Notes: generated by a model from the sequence alone, not told the origin. DNA of 64,000 nt from a beta proteobacterium AAP65 (GCA_001295865.1 LJHW01000021.1:28858-92857), one strand, 5' to 3'; positions 36,590 through 47,678 are shown, counted from the stretch's first letter. Translations and numbers: made by a program.

Positions 36590-37816
36590 TCAACCCTTCA
36601 CGCACACGACCTGCTTCAGCGTGTGCACCACTTCCACCAGGTCTTGCTGCGCCGCCATCACCGCGTCGATGTTCTTGTAGGCCATCGGAATCTCGTCGAT
36701 GACGTCGGCGTCCTTGCGGCACTCCACACCGGCGGTGGCCTTCACCTGGTCTTCGAGCGTGAAGGTCTTCTTGGCCTGGGTGCGGCTCATCACGCGGCCC
36801 GCGCCATGGCTGCAGCTTTCGAAGCTCTCGGGGTTGCCCAGGCCGCGCACGATGTAGCTGCGCGCACCCATGCTGCCCGGAATGATGCCCATCTCGCCGC
36901 GTTTGGCACTCACCGCGCCCTTGCGGGTGACGAACACGTCCTGCCCGAAGTGCCGTTCTTGCTGCACGTAGTTGTGGTGGCAGTTCACCGCCTCGGCATG
37001 GGCTTCGAAAGGTTTGCTGATGGCTTTGCGCACGGTGGCGATGAGGTTGCTCATCATCACCTCGCGGTTTTTCATCGCGAACTTCTGCGCCCACGACACA
37101 CCCCGCACGTAATCGCCAAAGTACTGCGCACCTTCTTCGAAGTAGGCGAGGTCTTTGTCGGGCAGGTTGCGCATGTTGCGCTCGGCGTCTTTCTTGGCCA
37201 GCTCGATGAAGTGCGTACCGATGGCATTGCCCACCCCGCGCGAGCCCGAGTGCAACATGAACCAGACGAAGCCCGCTTCATCGAGGCAGACCTCGATGAA
37301 GTGGTTGCCCGTGCCCAGCGTGCCCAGGTGCTTGCGGTTGTTGGTGTTCTTCAGGCGCGGGTGCAGCGCGCACAGCGCGTCGAACTCGTCCACCAGCGTG
37401 GCCCAGATCTGGTCCACCGTCTCGGGCGGGTTCTCCCAGCTGCCCGGGTCGCGGCCGCGGTGCTTGGGCGCCGAGCCGTGCGGCACGGCCTTTTCGATGG
37501 CAGCGCGCAGCGGGCCCAGGTTGTCGGGCAGGTCTTCGGCGCGCAGCGTGGTCTTCGCGGCCATCATGCCGCAGCCGATGTCCACGCCCACCGCCGCCGG
37601 GATGATGGCCTTGAGCGTGGGAATCACCGAGCCCACGGTGGCGCCGATGCCGACGTGCACGTCGGGCATCGCAGCGATGTGCTTGAACACGATGGGCAGG
37701 CGCGCCGCGTTCGCGAGCTGCTGGCGCGCTTCGTCTTCGACGGGCACACCATGGGTCCACATCTTCACCGGCACGCCGCCGGGTACTTCTTCAACGTTGT
37801 AGTTCTGGTCATTCAT
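36590..37816 (-). CDS. rtcB: RNA-splicing ligase RtcB
   Basis: The 408-aa product joins RNA 2',3'-cyclic phosphate and 5'-OH ends using GTP and Mn2+. Metal ligands and active-site motifs are visible: AAVGVDIGCGMMAAKTTL, NHFIEV, HSGSRGVGNAIG, NCHHNYVQQERHFG and the guanylylated histidine in CSHGAGRVMSR. The ATG at 37816 is preferred because AGGA stands 7 bases before it; the TTG at 37834 and ATG at 37822 are alternatives. It is preceded by the structured RNA region after rsr and followed by rtcA. Confidence 0.96.
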   Translation of the reverse strand: MNDQNYNVEEVPGGVPVKMWTHGVPVEDEARQQLANAARLPIVFKHIAAMPDVHVGIGATVGSVIPTLKAIIPAAVGVDIGCGMMAAKTTLRAEDLPDNLGPLRAAIEKAVPHGSAPKHRGRDPGSWENPPETVDQIWATLVDEFDALCALHPRLKNTNNRKHLGTLGTGNHFIEVCLDEAGFVWFMLHSGSRGVGNAIGTHFIELAKKDAERNMRNLPDKDLAYFEEGAQYFGDYVRGVSWAQKFAMKNREVMMSNLIATVRKAISKPFEAHAEAVNCHHNYVQQERHFGQDVFVTRKGAVSAKRGEMGIIPGSMGARSYIVRGLGNPESFESCSHGAGRVMSRTQAKKTFTLEDQVKATAGVECRKDADVIDEIPMAYKNIDAVMAAQQDLVEVVHTLKQVVCVKG

Positions 37817-37853
37817 GGTCATTCCTGGATGCAAACGCTGCCAAAGGAAAAGG

Positions 37854-37996
37854 GATGCCCTGTTGCGACAAGGTGAGGTGAAACGTCGTGCTCTACCACT
37901 GAGCTACGGTCCCGCTGACGTGGGACCGGCGGGATTCGAACCCGCGACACCGAGCTTAGAAGGCTGTAGTTCCACCGGCATTCGCAACCGGGCATC
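37854..37996 (-). ncRNA. Y-RNA-like RNA with circularly permuted tRNA core (YrlA-like)
   Basis: On the minus strand GATGCCCGGTTGCGA (37996-37982) pairs with TCGCAACAGGGCATC (37868-37854): a 15-bp terminal stem with one G-A mismatch. Inside, a T-arm GCGGG-TTCGAAT-CCCGC (37945-37929) and acceptor strand CGGTCCC (37928-37922) come first. After a 7-base loop come GGGACCG (37913-37907) and D-arm GCTC-AGTGGTA-GAGC (37904-37890), so the halves of a tRNA are in reversed order with the acceptor capped and no CCA end. This is the shape of Salmonella-type YrlA, which sits in the same place between rsr and rtcB and is bound by Rsr through its long helix. The exact ends are inferred from the stem. Confidence 0.85.
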
Positions 37997-38022
37997 AAAA
38001 AAGGCGCGCGACGACGCGCGTG
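37997..38022 (-). terminator. Rho-independent terminator between the two Y-like RNAs
   Basis: The minus strand reads ACGCGCG-TCGT-CGCGCGCC-TTTTTT: a GC stem, 4-base loop and six T, a classic intrinsic terminator. It follows the 38037-38151 RNA and comes just before the tRNA-like RNA, so it may end much of the rsr transcript and set a lower level for rtcBA. Confidence 0.85.
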
Positions 38023-38036
38023 TTGTTCTGGGGGTG

Positions 38037-38151
38037 GGGTGGACCCGGCAACAAGAGTTTGCAAGCGCGGCCTACGGGTTCTCCGTTGCGGGCTTGCTGG
38101 CCCGCGCGGCCTGGGGAGCTGTACGCCTGCAGGCATTTGCCTGGTCCACCC
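38037..38151 (-). ncRNA. Second Y-RNA-like structured RNA (YrlB-like position)
   Basis: On the minus strand GGGTGGACCAGGCAA (38151-38137) pairs with TTGCCGGGTCCACCC (38051-38037), a 15-bp terminal stem with a single A-G mismatch like that of the tRNA-like RNA. The ~85 bases between can form GCGGGC-CAGCAA-GCCCGC and ACGG-AGAA-CCCGT stem-loops, but I see no T-loop or D-loop motif, so it is not tRNA-like. It starts about 21 bases after the rsr stop. The shared terminal helix suggests both RNAs bind Rsr. Confidence 0.75.
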
Positions 38152-38172
38152 TCCAACTTCTGCATCGCTGCC

Positions 38173-39747
38173 TCACTGCGCAGCCAGCGACACTTTCTCG
38201 ATCTCGCCCACCCAGTGCTCGGCGCCCAGCGTGCCCGCGGCGAAGTTCGCCACCAGCGTGAAGACCGCATCCGAGAAGCCGCCGACATTCAGGATGTCGT
38301 GCCGCTCTGCCGCCTGCGTGCTGGCGCTCGGCTGGATGTCGATGCACACCAGGCGCGCCTGCGGGTTACGCTGCTTCAGCGTTTCCCACTCGCGCAAGGT
38401 CTGCGTCGCACCGTGGCGCCGCGCATCGACCCACGACTCGTTGTCCGAGACGAGGATCACGAGGTCCACCGCCGCACGCTCCTGGTTCAGCAGCGCCAGG
38501 GGCGCGCTGCAGTTGGTGCCACCGCCACCGATGCTGGCCAGTGCCTGGGCGTTGCCCATCACGCTGTCGCGTGGGTTGAGCTTCAGCTTCACCACCGCCT
38601 GCTCGAAGGGCAGCACACGGGCCTGCGGGTTCTTGCGCAGCACCGCCGCCGCCACCAGCGCAGCCACGTCGATGCAACGCACGCTGGAGGTGGCCGCGCC
38701 GCGGTGGCCGGTCACGGGCGAGGCCATCGAGCCTGACACGTCAGGGCACACCACCACACGGCCCGGCAGGCTGGGCACCTGCGCCAATGAGAGCTCCATC
38801 GCGTCTTGCAGCGCATCCCGCACGGGCCCAGGCACCGCCTCACCGGCCGCCTTGTAGGCCGAGAGCAGCTGGTAAGGCATCACCCGCGCCTGGGCCACCG
38901 CCCGCGCATCGCGCAGCTTGGCGGCCACCACCTCGGCCATGCCGGGCAGCTCGAACACGCCGTGCCGGGCGAAGGTGTTGAGGTTCTGGCGCACCATCTG
39001 CCACGAACCCTGGCGCGCGATCTGTGCCCACTGCGGGGCTGACAGCGGCAAGGCGCTCAGCATCTGGAAGGGCACGTCCGGCACCTCGGTGGCCACGCCT
39101 TCGGCGCTCTCACGCTTGAAGCGCTCAAATGCCTGGGTCAGCGGCGGCAGCGCGGCTTCGTCATGAGCACGGCCGATCAGCCACGCGAACCACGCCGCAC
39201 GCCATGCCTCGGCGGGCTTGGGGTGCACCATCTTCACCACGTCGGCCAAGGAAGGCGTGTTGCCCACGGCGGCGTTCAGCAGCTGCTTCTCGGTGGCCGT
39301 CAGCAACCACTGCTGCACCAGCTTCTTCGGGCGTGAACCCAGCGACTTGCGACCCACCGCGCCGCTGCGCAGCACCTGCACGAAGTTGCGCAGCATCTTG
39401 CCGTTGTCGACGACGCGGCCGAACACCTGGCTCAGCAGCGCCACATCGCTCACCGCCAGGCTGGCGGCCAGCAAGGCAGGCATGTCCTTCATGTGGCCCG
39501 CCTGGCGCGCCACGATGGCGGTCTTGGCCACGAAGGCCGGCTCCAGGCCCTGTGCGAGGCCCAGCACGCGTTGCAGCTGGTCTTCGGCGCTGGCGTAGAA
39601 GGTCTGGCTCAGGCAGCCGGTGGCCGCCAGCTGGGCCAGCTGGTGGCGCGGGCTGAAGGCATAGGCCGGGACTTGCGCCGCGTTGTGCGTGTCGGCCGCG
39701 GGCAGCTGGGCGCCGGGGCGGGTTTGGAACAGTTGGGTGTTGACCAT
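38173..39747 (-). CDS. rsr: Ro60-type TROVE-domain protein Rsr
   Basis: The 524-aa product has an N-terminal TROVE/HEAT-repeat ring (~30-350: FYASAEDQLQRVLGLAQGLEP, ARQAGHMKDMPALLAASLAV, SLADVVKMVHPKPAEAWRAA) that holds Y RNA. A C-terminal VWA domain (~350-520) has D-x-S-x-S in VCPDVSGSMAS and LVSDNESW. Ro proteins hold small RNAs and assist RNA decay or quality control, for example with PNPase. From the ATG at 39747 it is preceded by AGGGGAA. It is the first gene after the sigma-54 promoter and precedes two Y-like RNAs and rtcBA. Confidence 0.93.
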   Translation of the reverse strand: MVNTQLFQTRPGAQLPAADTHNAAQVPAYAFSPRHQLAQLAATGCLSQTFYASAEDQLQRVLGLAQGLEPAFVAKTAIVARQAGHMKDMPALLAASLAVSDVALLSQVFGRVVDNGKMLRNFVQVLRSGAVGRKSLGSRPKKLVQQWLLTATEKQLLNAAVGNTPSLADVVKMVHPKPAEAWRAAWFAWLIGRAHDEAALPPLTQAFERFKRESAEGVATEVPDVPFQMLSALPLSAPQWAQIARQGSWQMVRQNLNTFARHGVFELPGMAEVVAAKLRDARAVAQARVMPYQLLSAYKAAGEAVPGPVRDALQDAMELSLAQVPSLPGRVVVCPDVSGSMASPVTGHRGAATSSVRCIDVAALVAAAVLRKNPQARVLPFEQAVVKLKLNPRDSVMGNAQALASIGGGGTNCSAPLALLNQERAAVDLVILVSDNESWVDARRHGATQTLREWETLKQRNPQARLVCIDIQPSASTQAAERHDILNVGGFSDAVFTLVANFAAGTLGAEHWVGEIEKVSLAAQ

Positions 39748-39794
39748 GGGGTTCCCCTGAAGTGCATTCAACTTGTGGTGTCTGCCTTCTCTTT

Positions 39795-39810
39795 CGCAAC
39801 GGCTGTGCCA
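39795..39810 (-). promoter_or_regulatory. Sigma-54 promoter of the rsr-rtcBA unit
   Basis: The minus strand reads TGGCAC-AGCCG-TTGCG, an excellent match to the -24/-12 consensus TGGCAC-N5-TTGC. A transcript would start near 39783, about 36 bases before the rsr ATG. The neighbouring RtcR is a sigma-54 activator, so the match makes functional sense. Confidence 0.85.
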
Positions 39811-39816
39811 GGTTTG

Positions 39817-39832
39817 GGTATGCCTGCATACC
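39817..39832. promoter_or_regulatory. Palindrome GGTATGC-CT-GCATACC, candidate RtcR site
   Basis: A perfect 7-bp inverted repeat with 2-base spacer lies 6 bases upstream of the -24 element. It is a good candidate for RtcR binding, though activator sites usually lie further upstream (about -80 to -150), so it could also bind another protein. Confidence 0.5.
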
Positions 39833-39953
39833 AATCCTCTAAGTCATTGATTCACAACAATAAAAAATCAAAACAGGCCATAAGCGAGCGCCTTGACACC
39901 CCAAACTCGCTGGGCAAAACTAGATCAACGGCTAGCTGTTTAGTATTCGGGCT

Positions 39954-41567
39954 ATGGCAAAAAAAACCGTGGTGATCGGCTTCCTGGGCACGCAGCTCGA
40001 CGCCGGCCTGGGCGCAGGGCGTTGGGAGAAGTGGCGCCCCACGGTGTCGCTGGTGCAGCACGAAGACACGCTGGTTGACAGACTGGAGCTGCTCACCACA
40101 CGGCGGCACATCGCCCTGGCCCAGGCGCTGGTGGCCGACATCGCGCAGGTCTCGCCCAGCACGCAGGTGAACGTGGTGGTGGTGGACATCGCCGACCCTT
40201 GGGACTTCGGCGAGATGTACGCCATGCTCTTCGACTGGGCCCGCGCCTACCCCTTCGACCCGGCGCATGAGCAGTACTGGGCCCACATCACCACGGGCAC
40301 CCACGTCGCGCAGATCTGCATGTTCCTGCTGGTGGAATCGCGCTTCATCCCCGGCGTGCTCTTGCAGACCGCGCCGCCCAAGAAGCAGCAACAAGGCGCG
40401 CCGGGCAGCTACACGCTGATCGACCTGGACCTCTCACGCTACGACGTGCTGGCGCAGCGTTTCAGCCAGGCCCATGCAGAGGCGCTGGACTTTCTGAAGA
40501 GCGGCATTGCCACGCGCAACGCCCGCTTCAACGCCTTGATCGAAGAAATCGAACGCGTGGCCGTACGCTCACAGGCGCCAGTGCTGTTGACGGGGCCGAC
40601 AGGCGCTGGCAAATCGCACCTCGCAAGGCGCATGTTCGAGCTGAAGAAGTCACGCCACCAGGTGGAGGGCGGGTTCGTTGAAGTGAACTGCGCCACCCTG
40701 CGCGGCGACAGCGCCGCCTCCACGCTGTTCGGCCACAAGAAGGGCGCCTTCACCGGTGCCGCGGCCGACCGCCCGGGCCTGCTGCGCACGGCGCACCGCG
40801 GTGTGCTCTTTCTCGACGAGATCGGCGAGCTGGGCCTGGACGAACAGGCCATGCTGCTCAAGGCGGTGGAAGAGAAACGTTTCTTCCCGATGGGCAGCGA
40901 CACGGAAGTCAGCAGCGACTTCCAGCTCATCGCCGGCACCAACCGCGATTTGCGCGTCGACGTGGCGCAAGGGCGGTTTCGCGAGGATCTTTTTGCGCGC
41001 GTCAACCTGTGGTCGTACACCTTGCCGGGCCTGGCCCAGCGGCCCGAAGACATCGAACCGCACGTCGACCATCTGCTGGCGCGCGCAGCGGCCGAAACCG
41101 GGCGCGCCGTGCGCTTCAACGCCGAGGCGAAGGCGCGTTACCTGCAGTTCGCGAAATCGGCACAAGCGCTGTGGAGCGGCAACTTCCGCGATCTGCTGGG
41201 CAGCGTCACGCGCATGGCGACGCTGGCCGACAGCGGGCGCATCTCGGTCGCGCTGGTGGAAGCTGAAATCCAACGCCTGCAGTGGCTGTGGCAGCCTGCG
41301 GGCGGTGCAGCCAGAACAAACCAGGCAGACAGCGATCTCGACGCGCTGCTGCCGGCGGAGTTGGCGCCCGACATCGATCTTTTCGACCGGCTGCAGCTGA
41401 TGGCGGTGCTGCAGGTGTGCCGCGAATGTCGCAGCCTGTCTGAGGCGGGGCGGCGCTTGTTCGACAGGTCTCGCACGCAGCGCACGGTGGTCAACGACGC
41501 CGACCGGCTGCGCAAGTACCTGATGAAGTTCGGTTTGTCGTGGGACGGGGTGTCTCGAAAGATCTAG
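39954..41567 (+). CDS. rtcR: Sigma-54-dependent activator RtcR with CARF domain
   Basis: The 537-aa product has an N-terminal CARF-like domain (~1-180: KTVVIGFLGTQLDAG, HITTGTHVAQICMFLL) that senses RNA ends bearing cyclic phosphate. The central AAA+ domain has Walker A GPTGAGKS (~214), the sigma-54 contact loop GAFTGA (~264), Walker B GVLFLDEIGEL and a C-terminal helix-turn-helix (~495-537). It is transcribed away from rsr. The sequence before the ATG (39833-39953) is relatively AT-rich, with TTGACA at 39893-39898 but no good -10 box at the right distance. It would switch on rsr and rtcBA when damaged RNA accumulates. Confidence 0.94.
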   Translation: MAKKTVVIGFLGTQLDAGLGAGRWEKWRPTVSLVQHEDTLVDRLELLTTRRHIALAQALVADIAQVSPSTQVNVVVVDIADPWDFGEMYAMLFDWARAYPFDPAHEQYWAHITTGTHVAQICMFLLVESRFIPGVLLQTAPPKKQQQGAPGSYTLIDLDLSRYDVLAQRFSQAHAEALDFLKSGIATRNARFNALIEEIERVAVRSQAPVLLTGPTGAGKSHLARRMFELKKSRHQVEGGFVEVNCATLRGDSAASTLFGHKKGAFTGAAADRPGLLRTAHRGVLFLDEIGELGLDEQAMLLKAVEEKRFFPMGSDTEVSSDFQLIAGTNRDLRVDVAQGRFREDLFARVNLWSYTLPGLAQRPEDIEPHVDHLLARAAAETGRAVRFNAEAKARYLQFAKSAQALWSGNFRDLLGSVTRMATLADSGRISVALVEAEIQRLQWLWQPAGGAARTNQADSDLDALLPAELAPDIDLFDRLQLMAVLQVCRECRSLSEAGRRLFDRSRTQRTVVNDADRLRKYLMKFGLSWDGVSRKI

Positions 41568-41672
41568 CAAGCGCGGCGTCCGGCTGCGTTCAGCCTACCG
41601 CGTCATGACACTCAGTCCAGGACGCCCCACAACGCGGGTGGGCTCGGCTGGCCTACGACGGCAACAAAGAAC

Positions 41673-44282
<2,610 letters not shown>

Positions 44283-44284
44283 TC

Positions 44285-44313
44285 AAAAACGCTGAAGCGG
44301 GCCGTGGCCCGCT
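44285..44313 (-). terminator. Hairpin between dnaN and gyrB
   Basis: On the minus strand AGCGGGCC-AC-GGCCCGCT (44313-44296) forms an 8-bp stem, followed after six bases by TTTTT. The gap makes it an imperfect terminator, but it could lower the passage of dnaN transcripts into gyrB. Confidence 0.4.
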
Positions 44314-44340
44314 GCAATCGGCTGTGGCGCAGGGCGCGCC

Positions 44341-45450
44341 TCAGATCCTCATCGGCATCACCACGTACTTGAAGCCGGGCTGCTCGGGGATGCTGAACAG
44401 CGCGCTGGCGGCGCTGTCTTGCAGCTCGAGCTTCACCATCTCGTGCGGGCTGTTGGCCAGCACGTCGATGAGGTAGGTGACGTTGAAGCCGATCTCGATG
44501 GCGTCGCCGCCGTAGTCGATCTCGAGCTCTTCCTTGGCCTCTTCCTGCTCGGCGTTGCTGCTGGCAATCTTGAGCAGGCCAGGTTCGATGTTGACGCGCA
44601 CGCCCTTGAACTTCTCGCTCGTCAGGATGGCAGCGCGCTGCAGGCTGGCCAGCAGCGGCGCGCGGCCCAGCACCACGGCGTTCTTGTGGTTCTTGGGGAT
44701 GACGCGGTTGTAGTCAGGGAACTTGCCTTCCACCAGCTTGGTGACGAACTCCATCGCGCCGAACACGAACTTGGCCTGGTTGTTGGCAAAGCGCATTTCG
44801 ATGGCGGTGTCTTCGTCCTTCAGCAGGCGCTGCAGTTCCAGAACGGTCTTGCGCGGCAAGATCACTTCCTGCTTGCTGGGCACGTCTTGCTCCAGCTGGC
44901 TTTGCGCCAGGGCCAGGCGGTGGCCGTCGGTGGCCACCAGCGTCAGCGTCTTGCCTTCGGCGATGAAGAGGATGCCGTTGAGGTAGTAGCGGATGTCGTG
45001 CACCGCCATCGCGAAGTGCACCTGGTTGATCAACTCGCGCAGCGTCTTCTGCGGCACGCTGAAGGTGGGGCCGAAGTCGACGCTCTCGTTGACGAGCGGG
45101 AAGTCATCGGCCGGCAAGGTCTGCAGCGTGAAGCGGCTCTTGCCGCCTTGCAGGGTGAGCTTGTTCTGCGCGGCGCTCAGCGTCACGGTCTGGTCGGCCG
45201 GCAGGCTGCGCAGGATGTCGATGAGCTTGCGCGCGCCCACCGTCGTGCTGAGCTGGCCGGCATCACCGCCGAGCTCGGCGTTGGTGCGCACCTGGATCTC
45301 CAGGTCGCTGGTGGTGAACTCGATGCCGTCGCCGTTCTTGCGCAGCAGCACGTTGGCCAGGATGGGCAGTGTGTGCCGCCGCTCCACGATGCCGGCCACC
45401 GACTGCAGAGCCTCCAGGAGCTTGGCCTGCGGCGCTTTGAGAACGATCAT
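44341..45450 (-). CDS. dnaN: DNA polymerase III beta sliding clamp
   Basis: The 369-aa product is the ring-shaped clamp that holds DNA polymerase III on DNA. It shows the three-domain pattern with SVAGIVERRHTLPILANVLL, DGHRLALAQ, FPDYNRVIP and the C-terminal LQDSAASALFSIPEQPGFKYVVMPMRI, which ends in the usual MPMRL-like motif. The length is typical (E. coli 366). It is on the minus strand downstream of dnaA (308-bp spacer with DnaA boxes) and upstream of gyrB. Confidence 0.97.
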   Translation of the reverse strand: MIVLKAPQAKLLEALQSVAGIVERRHTLPILANVLLRKNGDGIEFTTSDLEIQVRTNAELGGDAGQLSTTVGARKLIDILRSLPADQTVTLSAAQNKLTLQGGKSRFTLQTLPADDFPLVNESVDFGPTFSVPQKTLRELINQVHFAMAVHDIRYYLNGILFIAEGKTLTLVATDGHRLALAQSQLEQDVPSKQEVILPRKTVLELQRLLKDEDTAIEMRFANNQAKFVFGAMEFVTKLVEGKFPDYNRVIPKNHKNAVVLGRAPLLASLQRAAILTSEKFKGVRVNIEPGLLKIASSNAEQEEAKEELEIDYGGDAIEIGFNVTYLIDVLANSPHEMVKLELQDSAASALFSIPEQPGFKYVVMPMRI

Positions 45451-45758
45451 GCCTTTTCCTCTTTTTTAACTTGGTAGTAGCTGGTAGAGCAGAGCCACAT
45501 CTGGGGACAAGCCGATTTTTTCCTTGCAGATCAAGGGCTTGGCAGGCCTGCAAGCCTGTGGGCCCGGGCCTGTTGCCGCTGTCGTGCCGACAGGGACAAC
45601 TCGGCGGAGGGGCCCAGACCTGTGGACAAGGGCAGGCTTGTGCGGCTTTTTTCCACAGCTTTGTTAAAACGTGATCAGGGGTGGATTGTGACGCGCTGGC
45701 GGGCCTTTTTCGGCCCCTGGCACCGCCCCGGGCTGGGGTGGTGGCGGGGAGGGGCGCT
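45451..45758. promoter_or_regulatory. dnaA-dnaN intergenic region with DnaA-like boxes
   Basis: This 308-base spacer holds TGTGGACAA at 45621-45629 and TTTTCCACA at 45649-45657, each one mismatch from the DnaA box TTATCCACA in one orientation or the other. No open frame is evident. It probably carries the dnaN promoter and DnaA-controlled sites; whether it takes part in origin function cannot be told. Confidence 0.5.
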
Positions 45759-47201
45759 TCAGCCCTTCAGCGTCTGTTCCAGCACGTGCAGTTGCTGGTT
45801 GAGTTCGGGGTTGGTGCTGCGCTCGGCGCCGATCTTGCGGACGGCGTGCAGCACGGTGGTGTGGTCACGGCCGCCGAAGAGCTCGCCGATCTCGGGCAGG
45901 CTCTTCTTGGTCATGTCCTTGGCCAGGTACATGGCGATCTGCCGCGGCCGGGCGATGCTGGCCGGCCGCTTCTTGCTGTACATGTCGGCGACCTTGATCT
46001 TGTAGAAGTCGGCCACCGTCTTCTGGATGTTCTCCACGCCGATCTGCCGGTTCTGGATGCTCAGCAGGTCTTTCAGCGCCTCGCGCGCCAGGGCGATGTT
46101 GATGTCCTTGTGGCTGAAGCGGCTGTAGGCCAGCACCTTGCGCAGCGCGCCTTCCAGCTCACGCACGTTGGCGCGCACGTTCTTCGCGATGAAAAAGGCC
46201 ACGTCTTCCGGCATCTCGGTGTGCTCGGCCGCCGCCTTGCGCATGAGGATGGCCACGCGCATCTCCAGCTCGGGCGGCTCGATGGCCACCGTGAGGCCGG
46301 CGTCGAAGCGGCTGGTCAGGCGCTCGTCGATGTCCACCAGCCCCTTGGGGTAGGTGTCGCTCGTCATGATGATGTGGGCGCGCTTGGTGAGCAGGGCTTC
46401 GAAGGCGTTGAAGAACTCTTCCTGGGTTCTGTCTTTGCCGGCGAAGAACTGCACATCGTCGATCAGCAGCAGGTCGAGGCTGTGGTACTTGGCCTTGAGC
46501 TCGTCGAAGGTCTTGCGCTGGTAGTTCTTGACGACGTCACTGATGAACTGCTCGGCGTGCAGGTAAAGCACGCGGGCCTGCGGGTTGTCCTTGAGCAGCG
46601 CATTGCCCACGGCATGCACGAGGTGGGTCTTGCCCAGGCCCACACCGCCGTAGATGAAGAGCGGGTTGTACATCTGGCCCGGCGCGCCGGCCACGTGCAG
46701 TGCGGCCGTGCGGGCCATCTGGTTGGCGCGGCCCGCCACCAGGGTGTCGAAGGTCAGCGCGGTGTTCAGGCGGTGCGTGGTGCCCGCCGGGGCGGGCGCG
46801 CTGCGCGTACCCGCGGGCACTGCGCCGGCGGGGCTGCTGCCGCCCGGCTGGCGCTCGAACGCAGCGCCCAGCAGGCTGGCGGCGTTGGCCGGGGCGCTGT
46901 TGGCGGGGCTGCGTTCGGTGGCACCGGGCAGGGGCTCAGCGCGCGGCGCAAGCGTGAGTTCCAGGCGCACCGGGTGGCCGGCCACTTCGCTGAGCGCGTG
47001 TTCGATGCGCCCGGCGTATTGCGAGCGTATCCAGTCGAGCTTGAAGCGGTTGGGCACCTGCACGGCCACCACCTCGACGGTGTCGCCGGGGCCTGCGGCC
47101 CGCAACTCGGGTGCCAGCGGGCGGATCCAGGTGTTGAATTGTTGTTCTGGCAATTCGGCGGCGAGACGTTCGCAGCCGCGTTGCCACAGGTCTGAGCTCA
47201 T
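45759..47201 (-). CDS. dnaA: Chromosomal replication initiator DnaA
   Basis: From the ATG at 47201 the 480-aa product has domain I ([25 protein letters not shown]), a long variable linker (~90-145, rich in Ala/Pro), the AAA+ domain ([16 protein letters not shown]alker [14 protein letters not shown]alker B) and the C-terminal DnaA-box helix-turn-helix ([15 protein letters not shown]). It binds 9-mer DnaA boxes and opens oriC. It is transcribed away from rpmH, with a DnaA-box-bearing 342-bp region between. Confidence 0.97.
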   Translation of the reverse strand: MSSDLWQRGCERLAAELPEQQFNTWIRPLAPELRAAGPGDTVEVVAVQVPNRFKLDWIRSQYAGRIEHALSEVAGHPVRLELTLAPRAEPLPGATERSPANSAPANAASLLGAAFERQPGGSSPAGAVPAGTRSAPAPAGTTHRLNTALTFDTLVAGRANQMARTAALHVAGAPGQMYNPLFIYGGVGLGKTHLVHAVGNALLKDNPQARVLYLHAEQFISDVVKNYQRKTFDELKAKYHSLDLLLIDDVQFFAGKDRTQEEFFNAFEALLTKRAHIIMTSDTYPKGLVDIDERLTSRFDAGLTVAIEPPELEMRVAILMRKAAAEHTEMPEDVAFFIAKNVRANVRELEGALRKVLAYSRFSHKDINIALAREALKDLLSIQNRQIGVENIQKTVADFYKIKVADMYSKKRPASIARPRQIAMYLAKDMTKKSLPEIGELFGGRDHTTVLHAVRKIGAERSTNPELNQQLHVLEQTLKG

Positions 47202-47543
47202 TGTGGATATCTTTTGTCGTGAGCCGCCAGCACTGAGGCCCCTCGAAGCCGGCGGAACGCAGTTATCCACACATTCGGAATGCGCGTCAAGCCCCGCGCT
47301 ATGCAGCGGCCTGTGGTGCAAGTGTTTGACCGGATTGGAGTTTTTTGCTGTAATCGTGGGTTTCCCGAATCCATCTTCGGCGGAAAAAACAGCAGCGCCT
47401 GCACAGGCGGCCCCAGGAAGACGATCGCGCGGCTTGGCCCCATGGCCAGTCTGCACCGGCGCATCGACGGGGCTGCCGCTTGAAGCAGACCCGCACCCTC
47501 ACCCCCTCAGACCGCAAGTCCACAGCCCCCGACGGAGCCCGCC
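47202..47543. promoter_or_regulatory. Probable oriC-side region between dnaA and rpmH
   Basis: This 342-base region holds a perfect DnaA box TTATCCACA at 47273-47281 and a one-mismatch box TGTGGATAT (minus-strand ATATCCACA) at 47202-47210, next to the dnaA start codon. It also has the rpmH promoter (47327-47355). Only two good boxes and one short AT-rich stretch (TTTTTT, 47342-47347) are seen, so the full origin may also use the dnaA-dnaN spacer. No gene is present. Confidence 0.6.
47327..47355 (+). promoter_or_regulatory. Strong sigma-70 promoter of rpmH-rnpA-yidD-yidC
   Basis: TTGACC (47327-47332), an exact 17-base spacer and TGTAAT (47350-47355) match the consensus with only two mismatches. 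A start near 47362 leaves a leader of about 180 bases before rpmH. Confidence 0.75.
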
Positions 47544-47678
47544 ATGAAGCGCACCTACCAACCCTCGAAGATCCGCCGCGCCCGTACCCACGGTTTCCTC
47601 GTGCGCATGAAGACGCGCGGCGGCCGTGCCGTCATCAACGCGCGCCGCGCCAAGGGCCGCAAGCGCCTGGCCGTCTGA
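47544..47678 (+). CDS. rpmH: Ribosomal protein bL34
   Basis: The 44-aa product [20 protein letters not shown]... [20 protein letters not shown] is the conserved large-subunit protein L34. It is tiny and basic, as expected. CGGAG at 47532-47536 is the ribosome binding site. It heads the rpmH-rnpA-yidD-yidC-mnmE series found beside dnaA in most bacteria, with rnpA starting 60 bases later in another frame. Confidence 0.97.
   Translation: MKRTYQPSKIRRARTHGFLVRMKTRGGRAVINARRAKGRKRLAV

Noticed and set aside
37860..37960. A tRNA-Arg-like gene (T-arm, D-arm, TTCTAA loop).
   Set aside because: The halves are in the wrong order, the acceptor is capped by a loop, and there is no CCA end or separate tRNA; it fits a Y RNA in this operon.
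39893..39921. Sigma-70 promoter for rtcR starting at TTGACA (39893).
   Set aside because: At 16-18 bases spacing the -10 position reads AAAACT or similar, too weak to call.
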